NCBI RefSeq assembly: GCF_029963765.1
Contig: NZ_JALBYU010000010.1
Span: forward strand, 124,001 to 188,000
Direction of reading: 5' to 3'
Length of the DNA stretch: 64,000 nt
From: Pseudomonas sp. UYIF39
GTDB lineage: Bacteria > Pseudomonadota > Gammaproteobacteria > Pseudomonadales > Pseudomonadaceae
Made by a program: the position numbers and the translations under genes
Shown here: one piece after another, positions 8,370 to 16,462 of the stretch
Position numbering within the stretch: the first letter of the stretch is position 1
Layout: each line of letters starts with the position of its first letter
The notes under the pieces: generated by a model
What the model saw: the letters and a program-made list of their open reading frames with translations, nothing else
What the model was told of the DNA's origin: nothing
Databases searched by the model: none

Positions 8370-8403
8370 TGTGGGAGCGGGCTTGGTCCGGCCTGCTCCC
8401 ACA
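8370..8403. repeat. Inverted repeat TGTGGGAGC / GCTCCCACA
   Basis: The perfect 9-bp arms (8370-8378 and 8395-8403) enclose the core GGGCTTG. This is the standard intergenic repeat of the P. fluorescens group. It lies between convergent genes and may help termination on both strands. Confidence 0.7.
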
Positions 8404-8414
8404 TTGATTTTCGG

Positions 8415-9068
8415 CTACTTCCAGATATGGATCGGCCAGCCGGCCTTTTCGGCGTGCTCAAGTAGCACCGGATCCGGATTCACTACATGCGGAAAATCAA
8501 CCTTCAGCAACAGCGGCAAATCATTGCGCGAGTCTGAGTAGAAACTCGCGCCCTCCAGATTTTCCTCTTCCGCATCCAGCCACTCCAGCAAACGCGTGAT
8601 CTTGCCTTCGCGGTAGGTCAGCGTGCCAACGGTGTGGCCGCTATAAACCCCATGTGCCACTTCCAGCTCGATGCCGAGAATCTCGTCAATGCCCAAACGA
8701 TCGGCGATTGGCCTCACCAGATGCGTGCCGGACGCCGAGATCACCAAAATCCGGTCGCCGGCCTTGCGATGGGCCGCAATGGCTTTGGTGGCGTCACTGA
8801 AAATGATCGGCTCGATGAAGTCTTCCACCCAAGGCCCGACCAAATGGTCGACCTCTTCCGGCGTGCGCCCGATCATCGGCTCCAGGCTGAAGGTCATGTA
8901 CTCCTCCATGCGCAGCTTGCCGTGGCTGTAGGCGTCCATCAGTTCGTTGTTCTGACGCATGAACGACTCGGGATCGACCCATCCCAGGCGGCCCATTTGC
9001 TCGCTCCAAAGGGTGGCGCAGTCGCCGTGGATCAGGGTTTCGTCCAGATCAAAAATTGCCAGGGCCAT
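8415..9068 (-). CDS. HAD-superfamily phosphatase, subclass IB (SerB-like)
   Basis: The 217-residue protein has the HAD nucleophile motif FDLDET (Asp7, Asp9) at the N-terminus, motif II ILVISAS and the acidic motif YSDSRNDLPLL near residue 178. The helical cap between motifs I and II matches the IB group, which includes phosphoserine phosphatases. The substrate cannot be read from sequence. It lies 34 bases downstream of the ABC transporter ATPase on the same strand with no terminator seen, so it is probably the last gene of that operon and could act on the imported compound. Confidence 0.85.
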   Translation of the reverse strand: MALAIFDLDETLIHGDCATLWSEQMGRLGWVDPESFMRQNNELMDAYSHGKLRMEEYMTFSLEPMIGRTPEEVDHLVGPWVEDFIEPIIFSDATKAIAAHRKAGDRILVISASGTHLVRPIADRLGIDEILGIELEVAHGVYSGHTVGTLTYREGKITRLLEWLDAEEENLEGASFYSDSRNDLPLLLKVDFPHVVNPDPVLLEHAEKAGWPIHIWK

Positions 9069-9102
9069 CAGTGCGATTCTCTCTTCAACATCAGCAAAGT
9101 CA

Positions 9103-10092
9103 TCAGGCTACCTCACACAGGGCCGTCGGATCGATGGAAAGCGCCAGACGCTGACCATCGGGATGCAGATCGGCCGCCGAGCGGTTCAGCACATCCACCA
9201 CCAATTCCACGCCCCGGGCTTCGACCCGGTAGCGAATCACGTTGCCCAACAGGCTGTGGCTGCGGATTTGTGCGTCGAGTTCGCCGTTCAGGCTCAGTTC
9301 GATGGCTTCCGGACGAATCGCGATGCGGTGGTTAATCGGTCGCTGCAGCAGTTTTGTGGCGCTGTCGGCGTCCAGCAGGTTGTAGTTGCCGATGAAACCT
9401 GCGGCAAAGAAGTCGATAGGGGCGGTGTAAAGGGTCTGGGCGTCACCGCTTTGTACGATCTTTCCCTGATTCATCAAGAAAATCCGGTCGGACATGGTCA
9501 GGGCTTCTTCCTGATCGTGAGTGACGAAGATCGTGGTCAAGCCGAGTTCGCGCTGGATCTGACGGATCTGCTCGCGCAAGTGCTTGCGAATCCGCGCGTC
9601 GAGGGCCGACAGCGGTTCATCCAGCAGCAACAGACGAGGCCGGGTCACCAACGAGCGGGCGAGGGCGACTCGCTGGCATTGGCCGCCGGACAGTTGATGC
9701 GGATAACGCGCGGCAAAGTCGTTGAGTTCCACCAGTTTCAGTATTTCGGCAACGCGCTTGCGGCTGTCGTCGGCGTTGACTTTCTGCATGCGCAATCCAA
9801 AGGCGACGTTCTGCTCAACGGTCATGTTCGGAAACAGCGCGTAGCTCTGGAACACCATGCCAATCCCGCGTTTCTGCGGGCTCAACGGAACGAGGTCCTG
9901 GCCGTCGAGCAGGATTTTGCCGCCATCCACCGAGGTCAGCCCGGCGATGCAGCGAAGCAGTGTGGACTTGCCGCAACCGGACGGGCCGAGAAGGGTGACG
10001 AACTCACCCTTCTGGATTTCACAGTTGATGTCGCTGAACACTGCGGTGCCCGCGTAGCTTTTCTGTAGATGTTGGACGCTGACGAAGCTCAT
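9103..10092 (-). CDS. ABC transporter ATP-binding protein (PotA/FbpC type)
   Basis: A 329-residue ATPase that powers import through the two permeases encoded upstream. Walker A is GPSGCGKST (36-44), the signature is LSGGQCQR, Walker B is LLLLDEP, and the H-loop is TIFVTHDQEEAL. The C-terminal 80 residues form a TOBE-type regulatory domain. It belongs to the PotA/FbpC/CysA group, which serves polyamine, iron, phosphonate and hexose-phosphate importers. Its start overlaps the stop of the permease gene by 4 bases, so translation is coupled. Confidence 0.93.
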   Translation of the reverse strand: MSFVSVQHLQKSYAGTAVFSDINCEIQKGEFVTLLGPSGCGKSTLLRCIAGLTSVDGGKILLDGQDLVPLSPQKRGIGMVFQSYALFPNMTVEQNVAFGLRMQKVNADDSRKRVAEILKLVELNDFAARYPHQLSGGQCQRVALARSLVTRPRLLLLDEPLSALDARIRKHLREQIRQIQRELGLTTIFVTHDQEEALTMSDRIFLMNQGKIVQSGDAQTLYTAPIDFFAAGFIGNYNLLDADSATKLLQRPINHRIAIRPEAIELSLNGELDAQIRSHSLLGNVIRYRVEARGVELVVDVLNRSAADLHPDGQRLALSIDPTALCEVA

Positions 10093-10889
10093 TGGCTTTT
10101 GTCCTTGTTCAAAATATTGGCCGCCCAGGTCAGAACCAGCACAAAGAAGAAATAGGAAATCACCAGCGCGCTGGTGAAGTGGCCGCTGCTGTTGCGCATG
10201 TTGTTGAGGTAGACCTGCAAGGTTTCGTAGCGGGTCCCGACGAGGATGTTGGCGAACACGAACTCACCGAACAGGAACGAGAACGACAGCAGCAACGCCA
10301 CCATCAAACCTTTGCGCAAGTTGGGCAGCACCACCAGGAACGCCGCTTGCCAGGTGCTGGCGCCGAGCAGTTGGGCAGCGTCCATCAGGTCGCGCAGGTT
10401 GATCGCTTGCAGGTTGTTGGTGATTGCCCGGTACATGAACGGCAGCGCCACGGTGAAGTAGCAACCGATCAGAATCCACGGCGTCCCGACCATCGCGAAC
10501 GGCCCGGAGCCGTAAAGCTGCAACAGCCCCACCGACGACACCACCGGCGGCACCGCGAAGGGCAGCAGGATCAGGATGTTCATCAACGCATCGAGTTTCG
10601 GGAAGTGGTAATGCACCACAAACAGCAATGGCAGAATCAAAACCACCGACAAAATCAGTGCGCCGACGCAGACCAGAAGCGATTGACCGAACGCATGGAG
10701 AAATCGTGGATCACTCCACAGCTGCGCATACCATTTGATAGTGAAGCCGCTGGGCAAAATAGTTGCCGACCAACTGCTGGAGATCGAGTAAATCAACGTT
10801 CCAATCAGCGGTAACAGCAGAATGGCAAACAGCAGGTAGACCGCGACCCGGTGGTAGACACCGGCGGGGCCCAGTTCAGCGCGAGACAT
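10089..10889 (-). CDS. ABC transporter permease (second inner-membrane subunit)
   Basis: A 266-residue membrane protein with about six hydrophobic helices. The first is VYLLFAILLLPLIGTLIYSI, and the EAA-type loop near residue 170 is LRDLMDAAQLLGASTWQAAF, which docks the ATPase. It is of the BPD_transp_1/PotC type. The gene overlaps both neighbours, the ATPase downstream and the other permease upstream. Confidence 0.92.
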   Translation of the reverse strand: MSRAELGPAGVYHRVAVYLLFAILLLPLIGTLIYSISSSWSATILPSGFTIKWYAQLWSDPRFLHAFGQSLLVCVGALILSVVLILPLLFVVHYHFPKLDALMNILILLPFAVPPVVSSVGLLQLYGSGPFAMVGTPWILIGCYFTVALPFMYRAITNNLQAINLRDLMDAAQLLGASTWQAAFLVVLPNLRKGLMVALLLSFSFLFGEFVFANILVGTRYETLQVYLNNMRNSSGHFTSALVISYFFFVLVLTWAANILNKDKSQ

Positions 10890-11721
10890 GGTAGCTCCTC
10901 TTCAACAGCAGCTGATGCACGATGGTCACCAGGGTCATCAACGCCACCAGCACCACGGCCAAGGCGCTGGCCATGTTCGGGTCCAGGGAAATGTCGCCGG
11001 AAACCATCGCTGCGATACGGATTGGCAGCACGTTGAAGTTGCCGGTAGTCAGGGCGTACACCGTGGCGTACGCGCCGAGGGCGTTGGCCAGCAGGATCAC
11101 GAAGGTGCCAAGCAGCGCGGGTGTCAGCACTGGCAATCCGATGTGCAGCCAGAACTGCCAGCCGTTGGCGCCGAGCAACTCAGCGGACTCACGCCAGTCT
11201 TCGCGCAGGGCATCAAAGGCCGGGTAGAGCAGCAATACGCCCAACGGAATCTGGAAGTAGGTATAGAGAATGATCAGCCCGGTTTTCGAATACAGGTTGA
11301 AGTCCTGAATGATCCCGGCCTGCTTGAGCATGAGGGTGAAGCTGCCGTTGAAGCCCAGCAGGATGATGAACGCGAAAGCCAAAGGCACACCGGCAAAGTT
11401 GCTGGTCATGTTGGCGAAGGCGTTGACGAAGTTGCGCAGTTTCGAGTCGACACGGCGCAGGGAGTAGGCGCCGAGCACCGCGATGATGATCCCGAACACA
11501 CTGGACCAGAAACTGATCTCGAGACTGAGCTGGATCGCCTGCAGATAGAACTTCGAGTTGAAGATTTTGGTGAAGTTGGCGATGCCCCAGCCGAACTCTT
11601 CCGACTGCAGACTGTTGATCATTACCCAGCTCAACGGGGCGATCTCGAACACGATAAAGAACAGCGCGAAGGGCACCAGGCACAGCACCGCCAGCCGTTT
11701 TTCGCGAGTCATGGCATTCAC
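10876..11721 (-). CDS. ABC transporter permease (first inner-membrane subunit)
   Basis: A 281-residue membrane protein of the PotB/FbpB type with about six helices. The N-terminal one is LAVLCLVPFALFFIVFEIAPL, and the EAA loop is FDALREDWRESAELLGANGW. It overlaps the phosphatase gene upstream by 4 bases and the second permease downstream by 14 bases, so stoichiometric coupled translation is expected. Confidence 0.92.
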   Translation of the reverse strand: MNAMTREKRLAVLCLVPFALFFIVFEIAPLSWVMINSLQSEEFGWGIANFTKIFNSKFYLQAIQLSLEISFWSSVFGIIIAVLGAYSLRRVDSKLRNFVNAFANMTSNFAGVPLAFAFIILLGFNGSFTLMLKQAGIIQDFNLYSKTGLIILYTYFQIPLGVLLLYPAFDALREDWRESAELLGANGWQFWLHIGLPVLTPALLGTFVILLANALGAYATVYALTTGNFNVLPIRIAAMVSGDISLDPNMASALAVVLVALMTLVTIVHQLLLKRSYHVSR

Positions 11722-12524
11722 TTGAGGAGCTCCCGGCAGACTGGTTTGTCGTGGGCCACACCCAGCAGTTCGCAGACGGTGCCGCAGATTTCAGTCTGTT
11801 TCGGTGCGGCGCTGGCGTTGAAGCTGAAGGCATCGCCGAAGACGAACAACGGCACTTCGCGTTCTTCCGGCAGCAGGCCGTTGTGGGAGCGGTCGTTGTT
11901 CATGCCATGGTCGGCGGTCACCAGCACCTGATACCCGGCGTCGAGCCAGGTTTGCAGATAATCGGCCAGAATAATGTCGGCCGAGCGGGCGCTGTTGCGG
12001 TATTGCGGGGTGTCGAGGCCGTGCTTGTGCCCGGCGTCGTCGATGTTCATGGGGTGGACCAGTAAAAAGTTTGGCGCATGACGCAGGCGCAGGTTTTCGG
12101 CGTCGGCGAACAGGTGCGAGTCCGGGTAGTGATCGTTCCAGTAGAAATGACCGTGCTGGATTGGCAGGTCCGGGTCGTCGGTGTGACGATCCCGTGCGGC
12201 AACGAAGGGCGAGTTGTTATACAGCTCGCTGACCCAGTGATAGGCCGCGGCGGCGGTTGTGAGGCCTGCATCGCTGGCGTAGTGATAAATGCTGCGCTGG
12301 TTGGACAGGCGCGAAACATTGTTGTGGACGATGCCACTGTCGATCGGCGGGACGCCGGTCAGGATGCATTCGTAAAGTGGTCGGGACAGCGCCGGCAGTT
12401 CGCACTCCAGTTTGTAGAGCGCCGCGCGTCCTGCGCCAACGTAAGCCTGCAGGTGCCCCATGGCGTGTCGGGCAACCTCGTAATTGAGGCCGTCGAGTAC
12501 GACAAGGATGACGTTGTGCTTCAT
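11718..12524 (-). CDS. Alkaline-phosphatase-superfamily hydrolase (phosphodiesterase / phosphonoacetate-hydrolase-like)
   Basis: A 268-residue enzyme with the metal-site pattern of the alkaline phosphatase superfamily: VVLDGL at Asp10, a nucleophile region ALSRPLYECILTG, then MNIDDAGHKHG (Asp and two His) and VTADHGMN (Asp-His) with a further His in RSHNG. It resembles nucleotide pyrophosphatases and phosphonoacetate hydrolase more than classical PhoA, and it is short for the family. No signal peptide is present, so it should act in the cytoplasm on an imported compound. It lies between the binding-protein gene and the permeases and overlaps the first permease, which ties it to transport. The substrate (phosphate ester or phosphonate) is an inference. 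Confidence 0.82.
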   Translation of the reverse strand: MKHNVILVVLDGLNYEVARHAMGHLQAYVGAGRAALYKLECELPALSRPLYECILTGVPPIDSGIVHNNVSRLSNQRSIYHYASDAGLTTAAAAYHWVSELYNNSPFVAARDRHTDDPDLPIQHGHFYWNDHYPDSHLFADAENLRLRHAPNFLLVHPMNIDDAGHKHGLDTPQYRNSARSADIILADYLQTWLDAGYQVLVTADHGMNNDRSHNGLLPEEREVPLFVFGDAFSFNASAAPKQTEICGTVCELLGVAHDKPVCRELLK

Positions 12525-12580
12525 AGGGGCTGGAACTCCGCAAAACAGAAATCAGAGGTCTCGAAATCAACTCAATCCAC

Positions 12581-12670
12581 TGTGGGAGCGAGCTTGCTCG
12601 CGATAGCGCACTGGCCTTCAACATAGAAGTTGACTGACCTGCCGCCATCGCGAGCAAGCTCGCTGCCACA
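12581..12670. repeat. Inverted pair of REP elements (REPIN-like)
   Basis: The left copy (12581-12607) carries TGTGGGAGCGAGCTTGCTCG and the right copy (12645-12670) is its near-exact reverse complement, separated by 37 unique bases. Such paired REPs are non-autonomous mobile repeats in P. fluorescens strains. It sits inside the transporter operon between the binding-protein gene and the phosphatase gene, where the hairpin may protect the upstream mRNA and make the binding protein more abundant than the membrane subunits. Confidence 0.75.
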
Positions 12671-12709
12671 GGGATCTCCACCAAATCCCGAAAGTGGGGA
12701 TTTACCGCG

Positions 12710-13777
12710 TCACTGCATCTCGATGATGACGACTTCCTGCCACTTCTGAGGAACGGACTTGGAGGTCTTCTCCCAGGCGTCGGCGTCCTTGATCGGCGTT
12801 ACGTGCTTGTACTGCTCGTTAGGCAACAGGTTGGCCTGTACATCTGCCGGCAGGGTCAGGTGATCGGCACGGATCGGACGAGCGTTGCCGCGCGCCAGAT
12901 TGGTCTGGCCTGCATCGCTGAAGATGTACTCGCGCGCCAGTTTGGCGGCGTTCGGGTGCTTGGCGTATTTGTTGATGATGGTGGTGTAACCGGAGATCAC
13001 CGAGCCATCGGATGGAATCACGACAGTGTAGTCATCCGGATTCACCATTTTGGCCTTGTAGCTCAGGCCGTTGAAGTCCCAGACCACGCCGACTTCGACT
13101 TCACCCTTTTCCATGCTGGCAATCGTTGGATCCGTCATTGATAGGCGTTTTTGTTTGGCGAGTTCGGCGAAGAACAGCAGACCCGGTTCAATGTTCTTTT
13201 CGTCGCCCCCCTTGGAGAGCGCCGCTGCCAGCACGCCGTTGATGGCCTGGGCGGAAGTGCTCACGTCACCGATGGTGACCTTGTACTTGCCCTTCTCAAG
13301 ATCAGCCCAGCTTTTGGGGGCGTCAGAACCGTGCAGCAGTTTGTTGTTGATGATGAACGCAATGGAACCGGTATAGGCCAGAGCCCAATGGCCATCTTTG
13401 TCTTTGGCCCAGTCTGGAACCTGATCCCAGGTGCTCGGCTTGTAAGGCTGCGAAACCTCTTGCTTGATAGCAATCGGGCCAAAGGCTGCACCGACGTCGC
13501 CGATGTCGGCGCTGGCGTTGTCTTTTTCAGCTTTGAACTTGGCGATTTCCTGGGCCGAGCTCATGTCGGTGTCGATGTGTTTCAGGCCGTAGTTCTTGGC
13601 CAGGTCATCCCAGGTGCCTTTCCAGTTGGCCCAGTTGTCGGGCATGCCGACGCTGTTGACCTCACCTTCCGCTTTCGCTGCGGCTTCCAGGGTTTTCAAA
13701 TCGCTATCAGCCGCCATTGCGGCGGTACACATGGCAATGGTCGAGCCTAACAGTGAGGCCAGGAAAAGCTGTTTCAT
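12710..13777 (-). CDS. ABC transporter periplasmic substrate-binding protein (AfuA/PotD-like)
   Basis: A 355-residue exported protein; the signal peptide MKQLFLASLLGSTIAMCTA is cleaved after AMA. The mature part is a type II periplasmic binding fold: EGEVNSVGMPDNW at the start, VTIGDVSTSAQ and VGVVWDFNG in the lobes, and TTIINKYAKHPNAAKLA, typical of the FbpA/AfuA/PotD group. Relatives bind iron, polyamines, phosphonates or sugar phosphates. The ATG at 13777 has AAGGAGC upstream; an earlier in-frame start at 13801 has none and would disturb the signal peptide. It is the first gene of the operon, with a UTRA-type operator about 45 bases upstream. Confidence 0.9.
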   Translation of the reverse strand: MKQLFLASLLGSTIAMCTAAMAADSDLKTLEAAAKAEGEVNSVGMPDNWANWKGTWDDLAKNYGLKHIDTDMSSAQEIAKFKAEKDNASADIGDVGAAFGPIAIKQEVSQPYKPSTWDQVPDWAKDKDGHWALAYTGSIAFIINNKLLHGSDAPKSWADLEKGKYKVTIGDVSTSAQAINGVLAAALSKGGDEKNIEPGLLFFAELAKQKRLSMTDPTIASMEKGEVEVGVVWDFNGLSYKAKMVNPDDYTVVIPSDGSVISGYTTIINKYAKHPNAAKLAREYIFSDAGQTNLARGNARPIRADHLTLPADVQANLLPNEQYKHVTPIKDADAWEKTSKSVPQKWQEVVIIEMQ

Positions 13778-13820
13778 CCGAAGCTCCTTGGGCGTTTTCA
13801 ACGCTGCGATTGCGGTTGTG

Positions 13821-13834
13821 TTGGTCTAGGTCAG
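13821..13834. promoter_or_regulatory. Candidate operator 1 for the GntR/UTRA regulator (transport operon side)
   Basis: TTGGTCTAGGTCAG is an imperfect palindrome centred on CTAG. It closely matches the TGGTCTAGACCA consensus bound by HutC/UTRA-type GntR regulators such as DasR and NagR. It lies 44 bases upstream of the binding-protein start. Confidence 0.55.
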
Positions 13835-14098
13835 CAATACCTGAGCCAATTTAGGCGCCGCTGATGACATTTTGATGTCGACGATCGGTCGGCCTATATT
13901 TTTTGAGCGGCAATACTCAGGCTTCGGAGTAAGCGTAGACCATGGCTAATAGGCTGATATAAAAGGACTTGGCCGTGAAATTGCAGGCGTCTGGATCAAC
14001 CGTTCGGCGGCTTTGTCATCTGTCAGTCATGTGCAGTGCCTAGGCTTGTCGGGAGTTGAGGGAACCGGTTTGAATCTCGGTTCCGCCCCGAAACAGTG

Positions 14099-14112
14099 CT
14101 GGTCTAGTCCAG
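14099..14112. promoter_or_regulatory. Candidate operator 2 for the GntR/UTRA regulator (autoregulation)
   Basis: CTGGTCTAGTCCAG is palindromic at 12 of 14 positions and shares TGGTCTAG with operator 1. It ends 13 bases before the regulator's ATG, where binding would block its own transcription or initiation. Confidence 0.6.
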
Positions 14113-14125
14113 ATAGGTAACGTTG

Positions 14126-14839
14126 ATGCGCATCGAGACAACCAAAGCGGTGACAGCCATCGGGCAGGTTCTGCAGGAACAGCTCGACCATGGCCTGTTG
14201 GCGCCCGGGAGCAAACTGCCGGCCGAGCGCAAGCTCAGTGAGTTGTTCGGGACCACGCGGATCACCGTGCGAGAAGCGTTGTTGCAACTGGAAGCCCAGG
14301 GGCAGATTTATCGGGAGGAGCGCCGTGGCTGGTTCGTGTCGCCACCGCGCCTGGCCTATAACCTGATGCAGCGCAGTCACTTTCACGCGATGGTCAGTGC
14401 GCAGGGGCGGGTGCCGTCCACCGAGGTGATTTCAGCGAGGCTGCAACCGGCGTCGGCGGCGGTCTGTGCCTGGTTGCAGTTGCCGGCGTTGTCGAGCGTG
14501 ATTCAGATTTGCCGGGCACGGCGGATTGATGAGCGGCTGGTGTTGTATGTGGAGCACTATTTGAATCCGCAGTTTTTCCCGGGGATTCTGGATTTCGATT
14601 TGAATCAGTCGATTACCGAGTTGTACGCGCGGCATTACGATTTGCACTACGGGCGGGTGCGTTTCGAGATTGTGCCGACGGCGTTGTCGGTCGATGCGGC
14701 GGCAGCTTTACGGGTGTCGGTGGGGAGTCCGGGGTTGCGCATCGCTCGGGTCAATTACGATCAGCATGAGCGGTTGATCGATTGTGATCTGGAGTTTTGG
14801 CGGCACGATGCGATTCATGTCGGGGTTGATGTGGTCTGA
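14126..14839 (+). CDS. GntR-family transcriptional regulator with UTRA domain
   Basis: A 237-residue regulator. Residues about 1-72 are a GntR winged helix (KLPAERKLSELFGTTRITVR, EAL, LEAQGQIYREERRGWFVS), and residues about 85-235 are a UTRA ligand-binding domain (LVLYVEHYLNPQFFPGI). UTRA regulators sense small metabolites such as sugar phosphates, phosphonates or histidine intermediates. It is divergent from the transporter-phosphatase operon across a 348-base spacer that contains two CTAG-centred palindromes, so it very probably controls that operon. TTG at 14123 is an alternative start; ATG at 14126 fits AGG at 14115-14117. Confidence 0.9.
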   Translation: MRIETTKAVTAIGQVLQEQLDHGLLAPGSKLPAERKLSELFGTTRITVREALLQLEAQGQIYREERRGWFVSPPRLAYNLMQRSHFHAMVSAQGRVPSTEVISARLQPASAAVCAWLQLPALSSVIQICRARRIDERLVLYVEHYLNPQFFPGILDFDLNQSITELYARHYDLHYGRVRFEIVPTALSVDAAAALRVSVGSPGLRIARVNYDQHERLIDCDLEFWRHDAIHVGVDVV

Positions 14840-14871
14840 GCCTGGCCGCCACAAACTGTGAGTTCTTTACG

Positions 14872-15639
14872 TTATCCGAAGCGATAAATGTCCATGCCCA
14901 AGGCCCCCATGGTGAAGCCCTTGTGGGTCACGCTGAAATGTCCTCCGGCGCCGCGGGCAAAATACAAAGGCAACAAATGTTCATCACTGGGATGGTTGCG
15001 CACGGCATTCGGTGCTTGCTGACGGTAATCGTGCAACGCGGTTTCGTCGTTGGCAGCGAGTTTTTCGATCATCCAGTCACGAAATGTCTGGGCCCAGGGT
15101 TCGACGCGTTCTGTGCCGGCGTGCCAGTCCAGTTCACGCAGGTTGTGGGTGATGCTCCCGGAACCAATCAGCAGCACGCCGTGTTCGCGCAGACTGGTCA
15201 GGGCATGACCGACGCGGGTCTGCAGGGCCGGGCCACCGCGGGTGGGTAGCGAGACTTGCACCACGGGAATGTCGGCATGTGGATACATCAATGACAGCGG
15301 CACCCAAACTCCGTGGTCGAACGGCCGCTTGGCATCGATGCGTGCGGGCAGGCCATCGCTCTTCAGCAGTTCGACAACCTCTGCGGCCAATTGTGGATTG
15401 CCGGGCGCCGGGTATTGCACGTCGAACAGCGCCTGCGGAAAGCCGCCGAAGTCATGCCAGGTTTCAGGCTGGGGATTGCCGCTGACGAGCAACTCATTGC
15501 TTTCCCAATGCGCAGAAACAATTACGATGGCTTTGGGTTTCGGCAATTCTGCGGCCAGGCGAGCGAGGGCCGGTCCGCTGGCGCCCGGTTCCAGTGCCAA
15601 CATGGGCGAACCATGGGATATGTACAGGCTGGGGAACAT
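14872..15639 (-). CDS. LigB-family (DODA-type) extradiol dioxygenase, YgiD-like
   Basis: A 255-residue class III extradiol ring-cleavage dioxygenase family member. E. coli YgiD is a 4,5-DOPA dioxygenase. The metal-ligand His motifs are ISHGSP, VSAHW, SITHNLR and DEHLLPL, and FDHGVWVPLS is diagnostic. It is cytoplasmic with no signal. It stands alone, tail-to-tail with the UTRA regulator and divergent from tpm. The natural substrate is unknown. Confidence 0.88.
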   Translation of the reverse strand: MFPSLYISHGSPMLALEPGASGPALARLAAELPKPKAIVIVSAHWESNELLVSGNPQPETWHDFGGFPQALFDVQYPAPGNPQLAAEVVELLKSDGLPARIDAKRPFDHGVWVPLSLMYPHADIPVVQVSLPTRGGPALQTRVGHALTSLREHGVLLIGSGSITHNLRELDWHAGTERVEPWAQTFRDWMIEKLAANDETALHDYRQQAPNAVRNHPSDEHLLPLYFARGAGGHFSVTHKGFTMGALGMDIYRFG

Positions 15640-15742
15640 GAATGAGCTCCTGAGGGGTAAGATGGCATCATCTTCAGTCAGATCATTGATCTAAATCTAA
15701 TATAAGTTTTAGGGTCTTTTGATCGAATTTTCGGGATTAATT

Positions 15743-16396
15743 ATGCAGCCGGAGTTTTGGCACAAGCGGTGGACGTCGAATCAGATCGGCTTCCACCTGC
15801 CGGAAGTGAATCCATATCTGCAACGGTACTGGCCGCAGCTGGGCCTGGAAGAGGGCGCGCGCGTACTGGTGCCGTTATGCGGGAAAAGCCTGGATCTGCT
15901 GTGGCTGGCGAAATGCGGTCACGAGGTGCTGGGTGTCGAATTGTCGGAAAAAGCGGTGGAAGACTTTTTTCACGAGCATCAGTTTGATCCCGACGTCAGC
16001 GATCAAGGCCCCTTCACTGTCTATCGGGCGGGTTCGATCGAGATTTGGTGTGGTGATTTCTTCGCGCTGACGGCCGGCGATGTCGCCGATTGCAGTGCGC
16101 TATACGACCGCGCTGCGTTGATCGCCTTGCCACCGAAGATGCGCGAGCAATACGCCGAGCATCTGAAGCGTATTTTGCCGAAGGATTCGCTGGGGCTGCT
16201 GATTACCCTGGATTACGACCAGGCGCAAATGGAGGGGCCGCCCTTTGCAGTGCTGGATGACGAAGTGCAACGGTTGTTCGGTGCTTCGTGGGAGTTGAAG
16301 ATTCTGGAGGACCAGGACGTTCTGGGCGAAAGCTGGAAGTTCCTGGAAAGCGGTGTTACACGACTTGAAGAGCGGATTTATCGCTTGATGAGTTGA
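15743..16396 (+). CDS. tpm: Thiopurine S-methyltransferase
   Basis: A 217-residue SAM-dependent methyltransferase of the bacterial Tpm type, linked in Pseudomonas to methylation and detoxification of selenium and tellurium compounds as well as thiopurines. The N-terminus MQPEFWHKRW and WTSNQIGFHLPEVNPYL are family signatures. The SAM-binding motif is VLVPLCGKSLDLLWLA, followed by LGVELS. The frame is open eight codons upstream, but MQPEFWH is the usual start. It is convergent with htpX and shares a bidirectional terminator with it. Confidence 0.94.
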   Translation: MQPEFWHKRWTSNQIGFHLPEVNPYLQRYWPQLGLEEGARVLVPLCGKSLDLLWLAKCGHEVLGVELSEKAVEDFFHEHQFDPDVSDQGPFTVYRAGSIEIWCGDFFALTAGDVADCSALYDRAALIALPPKMREQYAEHLKRILPKDSLGLLITLDYDQAQMEGPPFAVLDDEVQRLFGASWELKILEDQDVLGESWKFLESGVTRLEERIYRLMS

Positions 16397-16412
16397 TGGA
16401 ACAGCAAGGCAC

Positions 16413-16445
16413 AAAAAAGGGGCGATCAGATGATCGCCCCTTTTT
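16413..16445. terminator. Bidirectional Rho-independent terminator between tpm and htpX
   Basis: AAAAAAGGGGCGATCA (16413-16428) pairs with TGATCGCCCCTTTTT (16431-16445) around a two-base centre, with A/T runs on both flanks. It should stop transcription in both directions. Confidence 0.9.
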
Positions 16446-16462
16446 GTATCACCGCAGAGCTA

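Noticed and set aside
12581..12670. CRISPR-like repeat-spacer-repeat
   Set aside because: Only two copies, in inverted orientation, matching the genus REP family; no cas genes.
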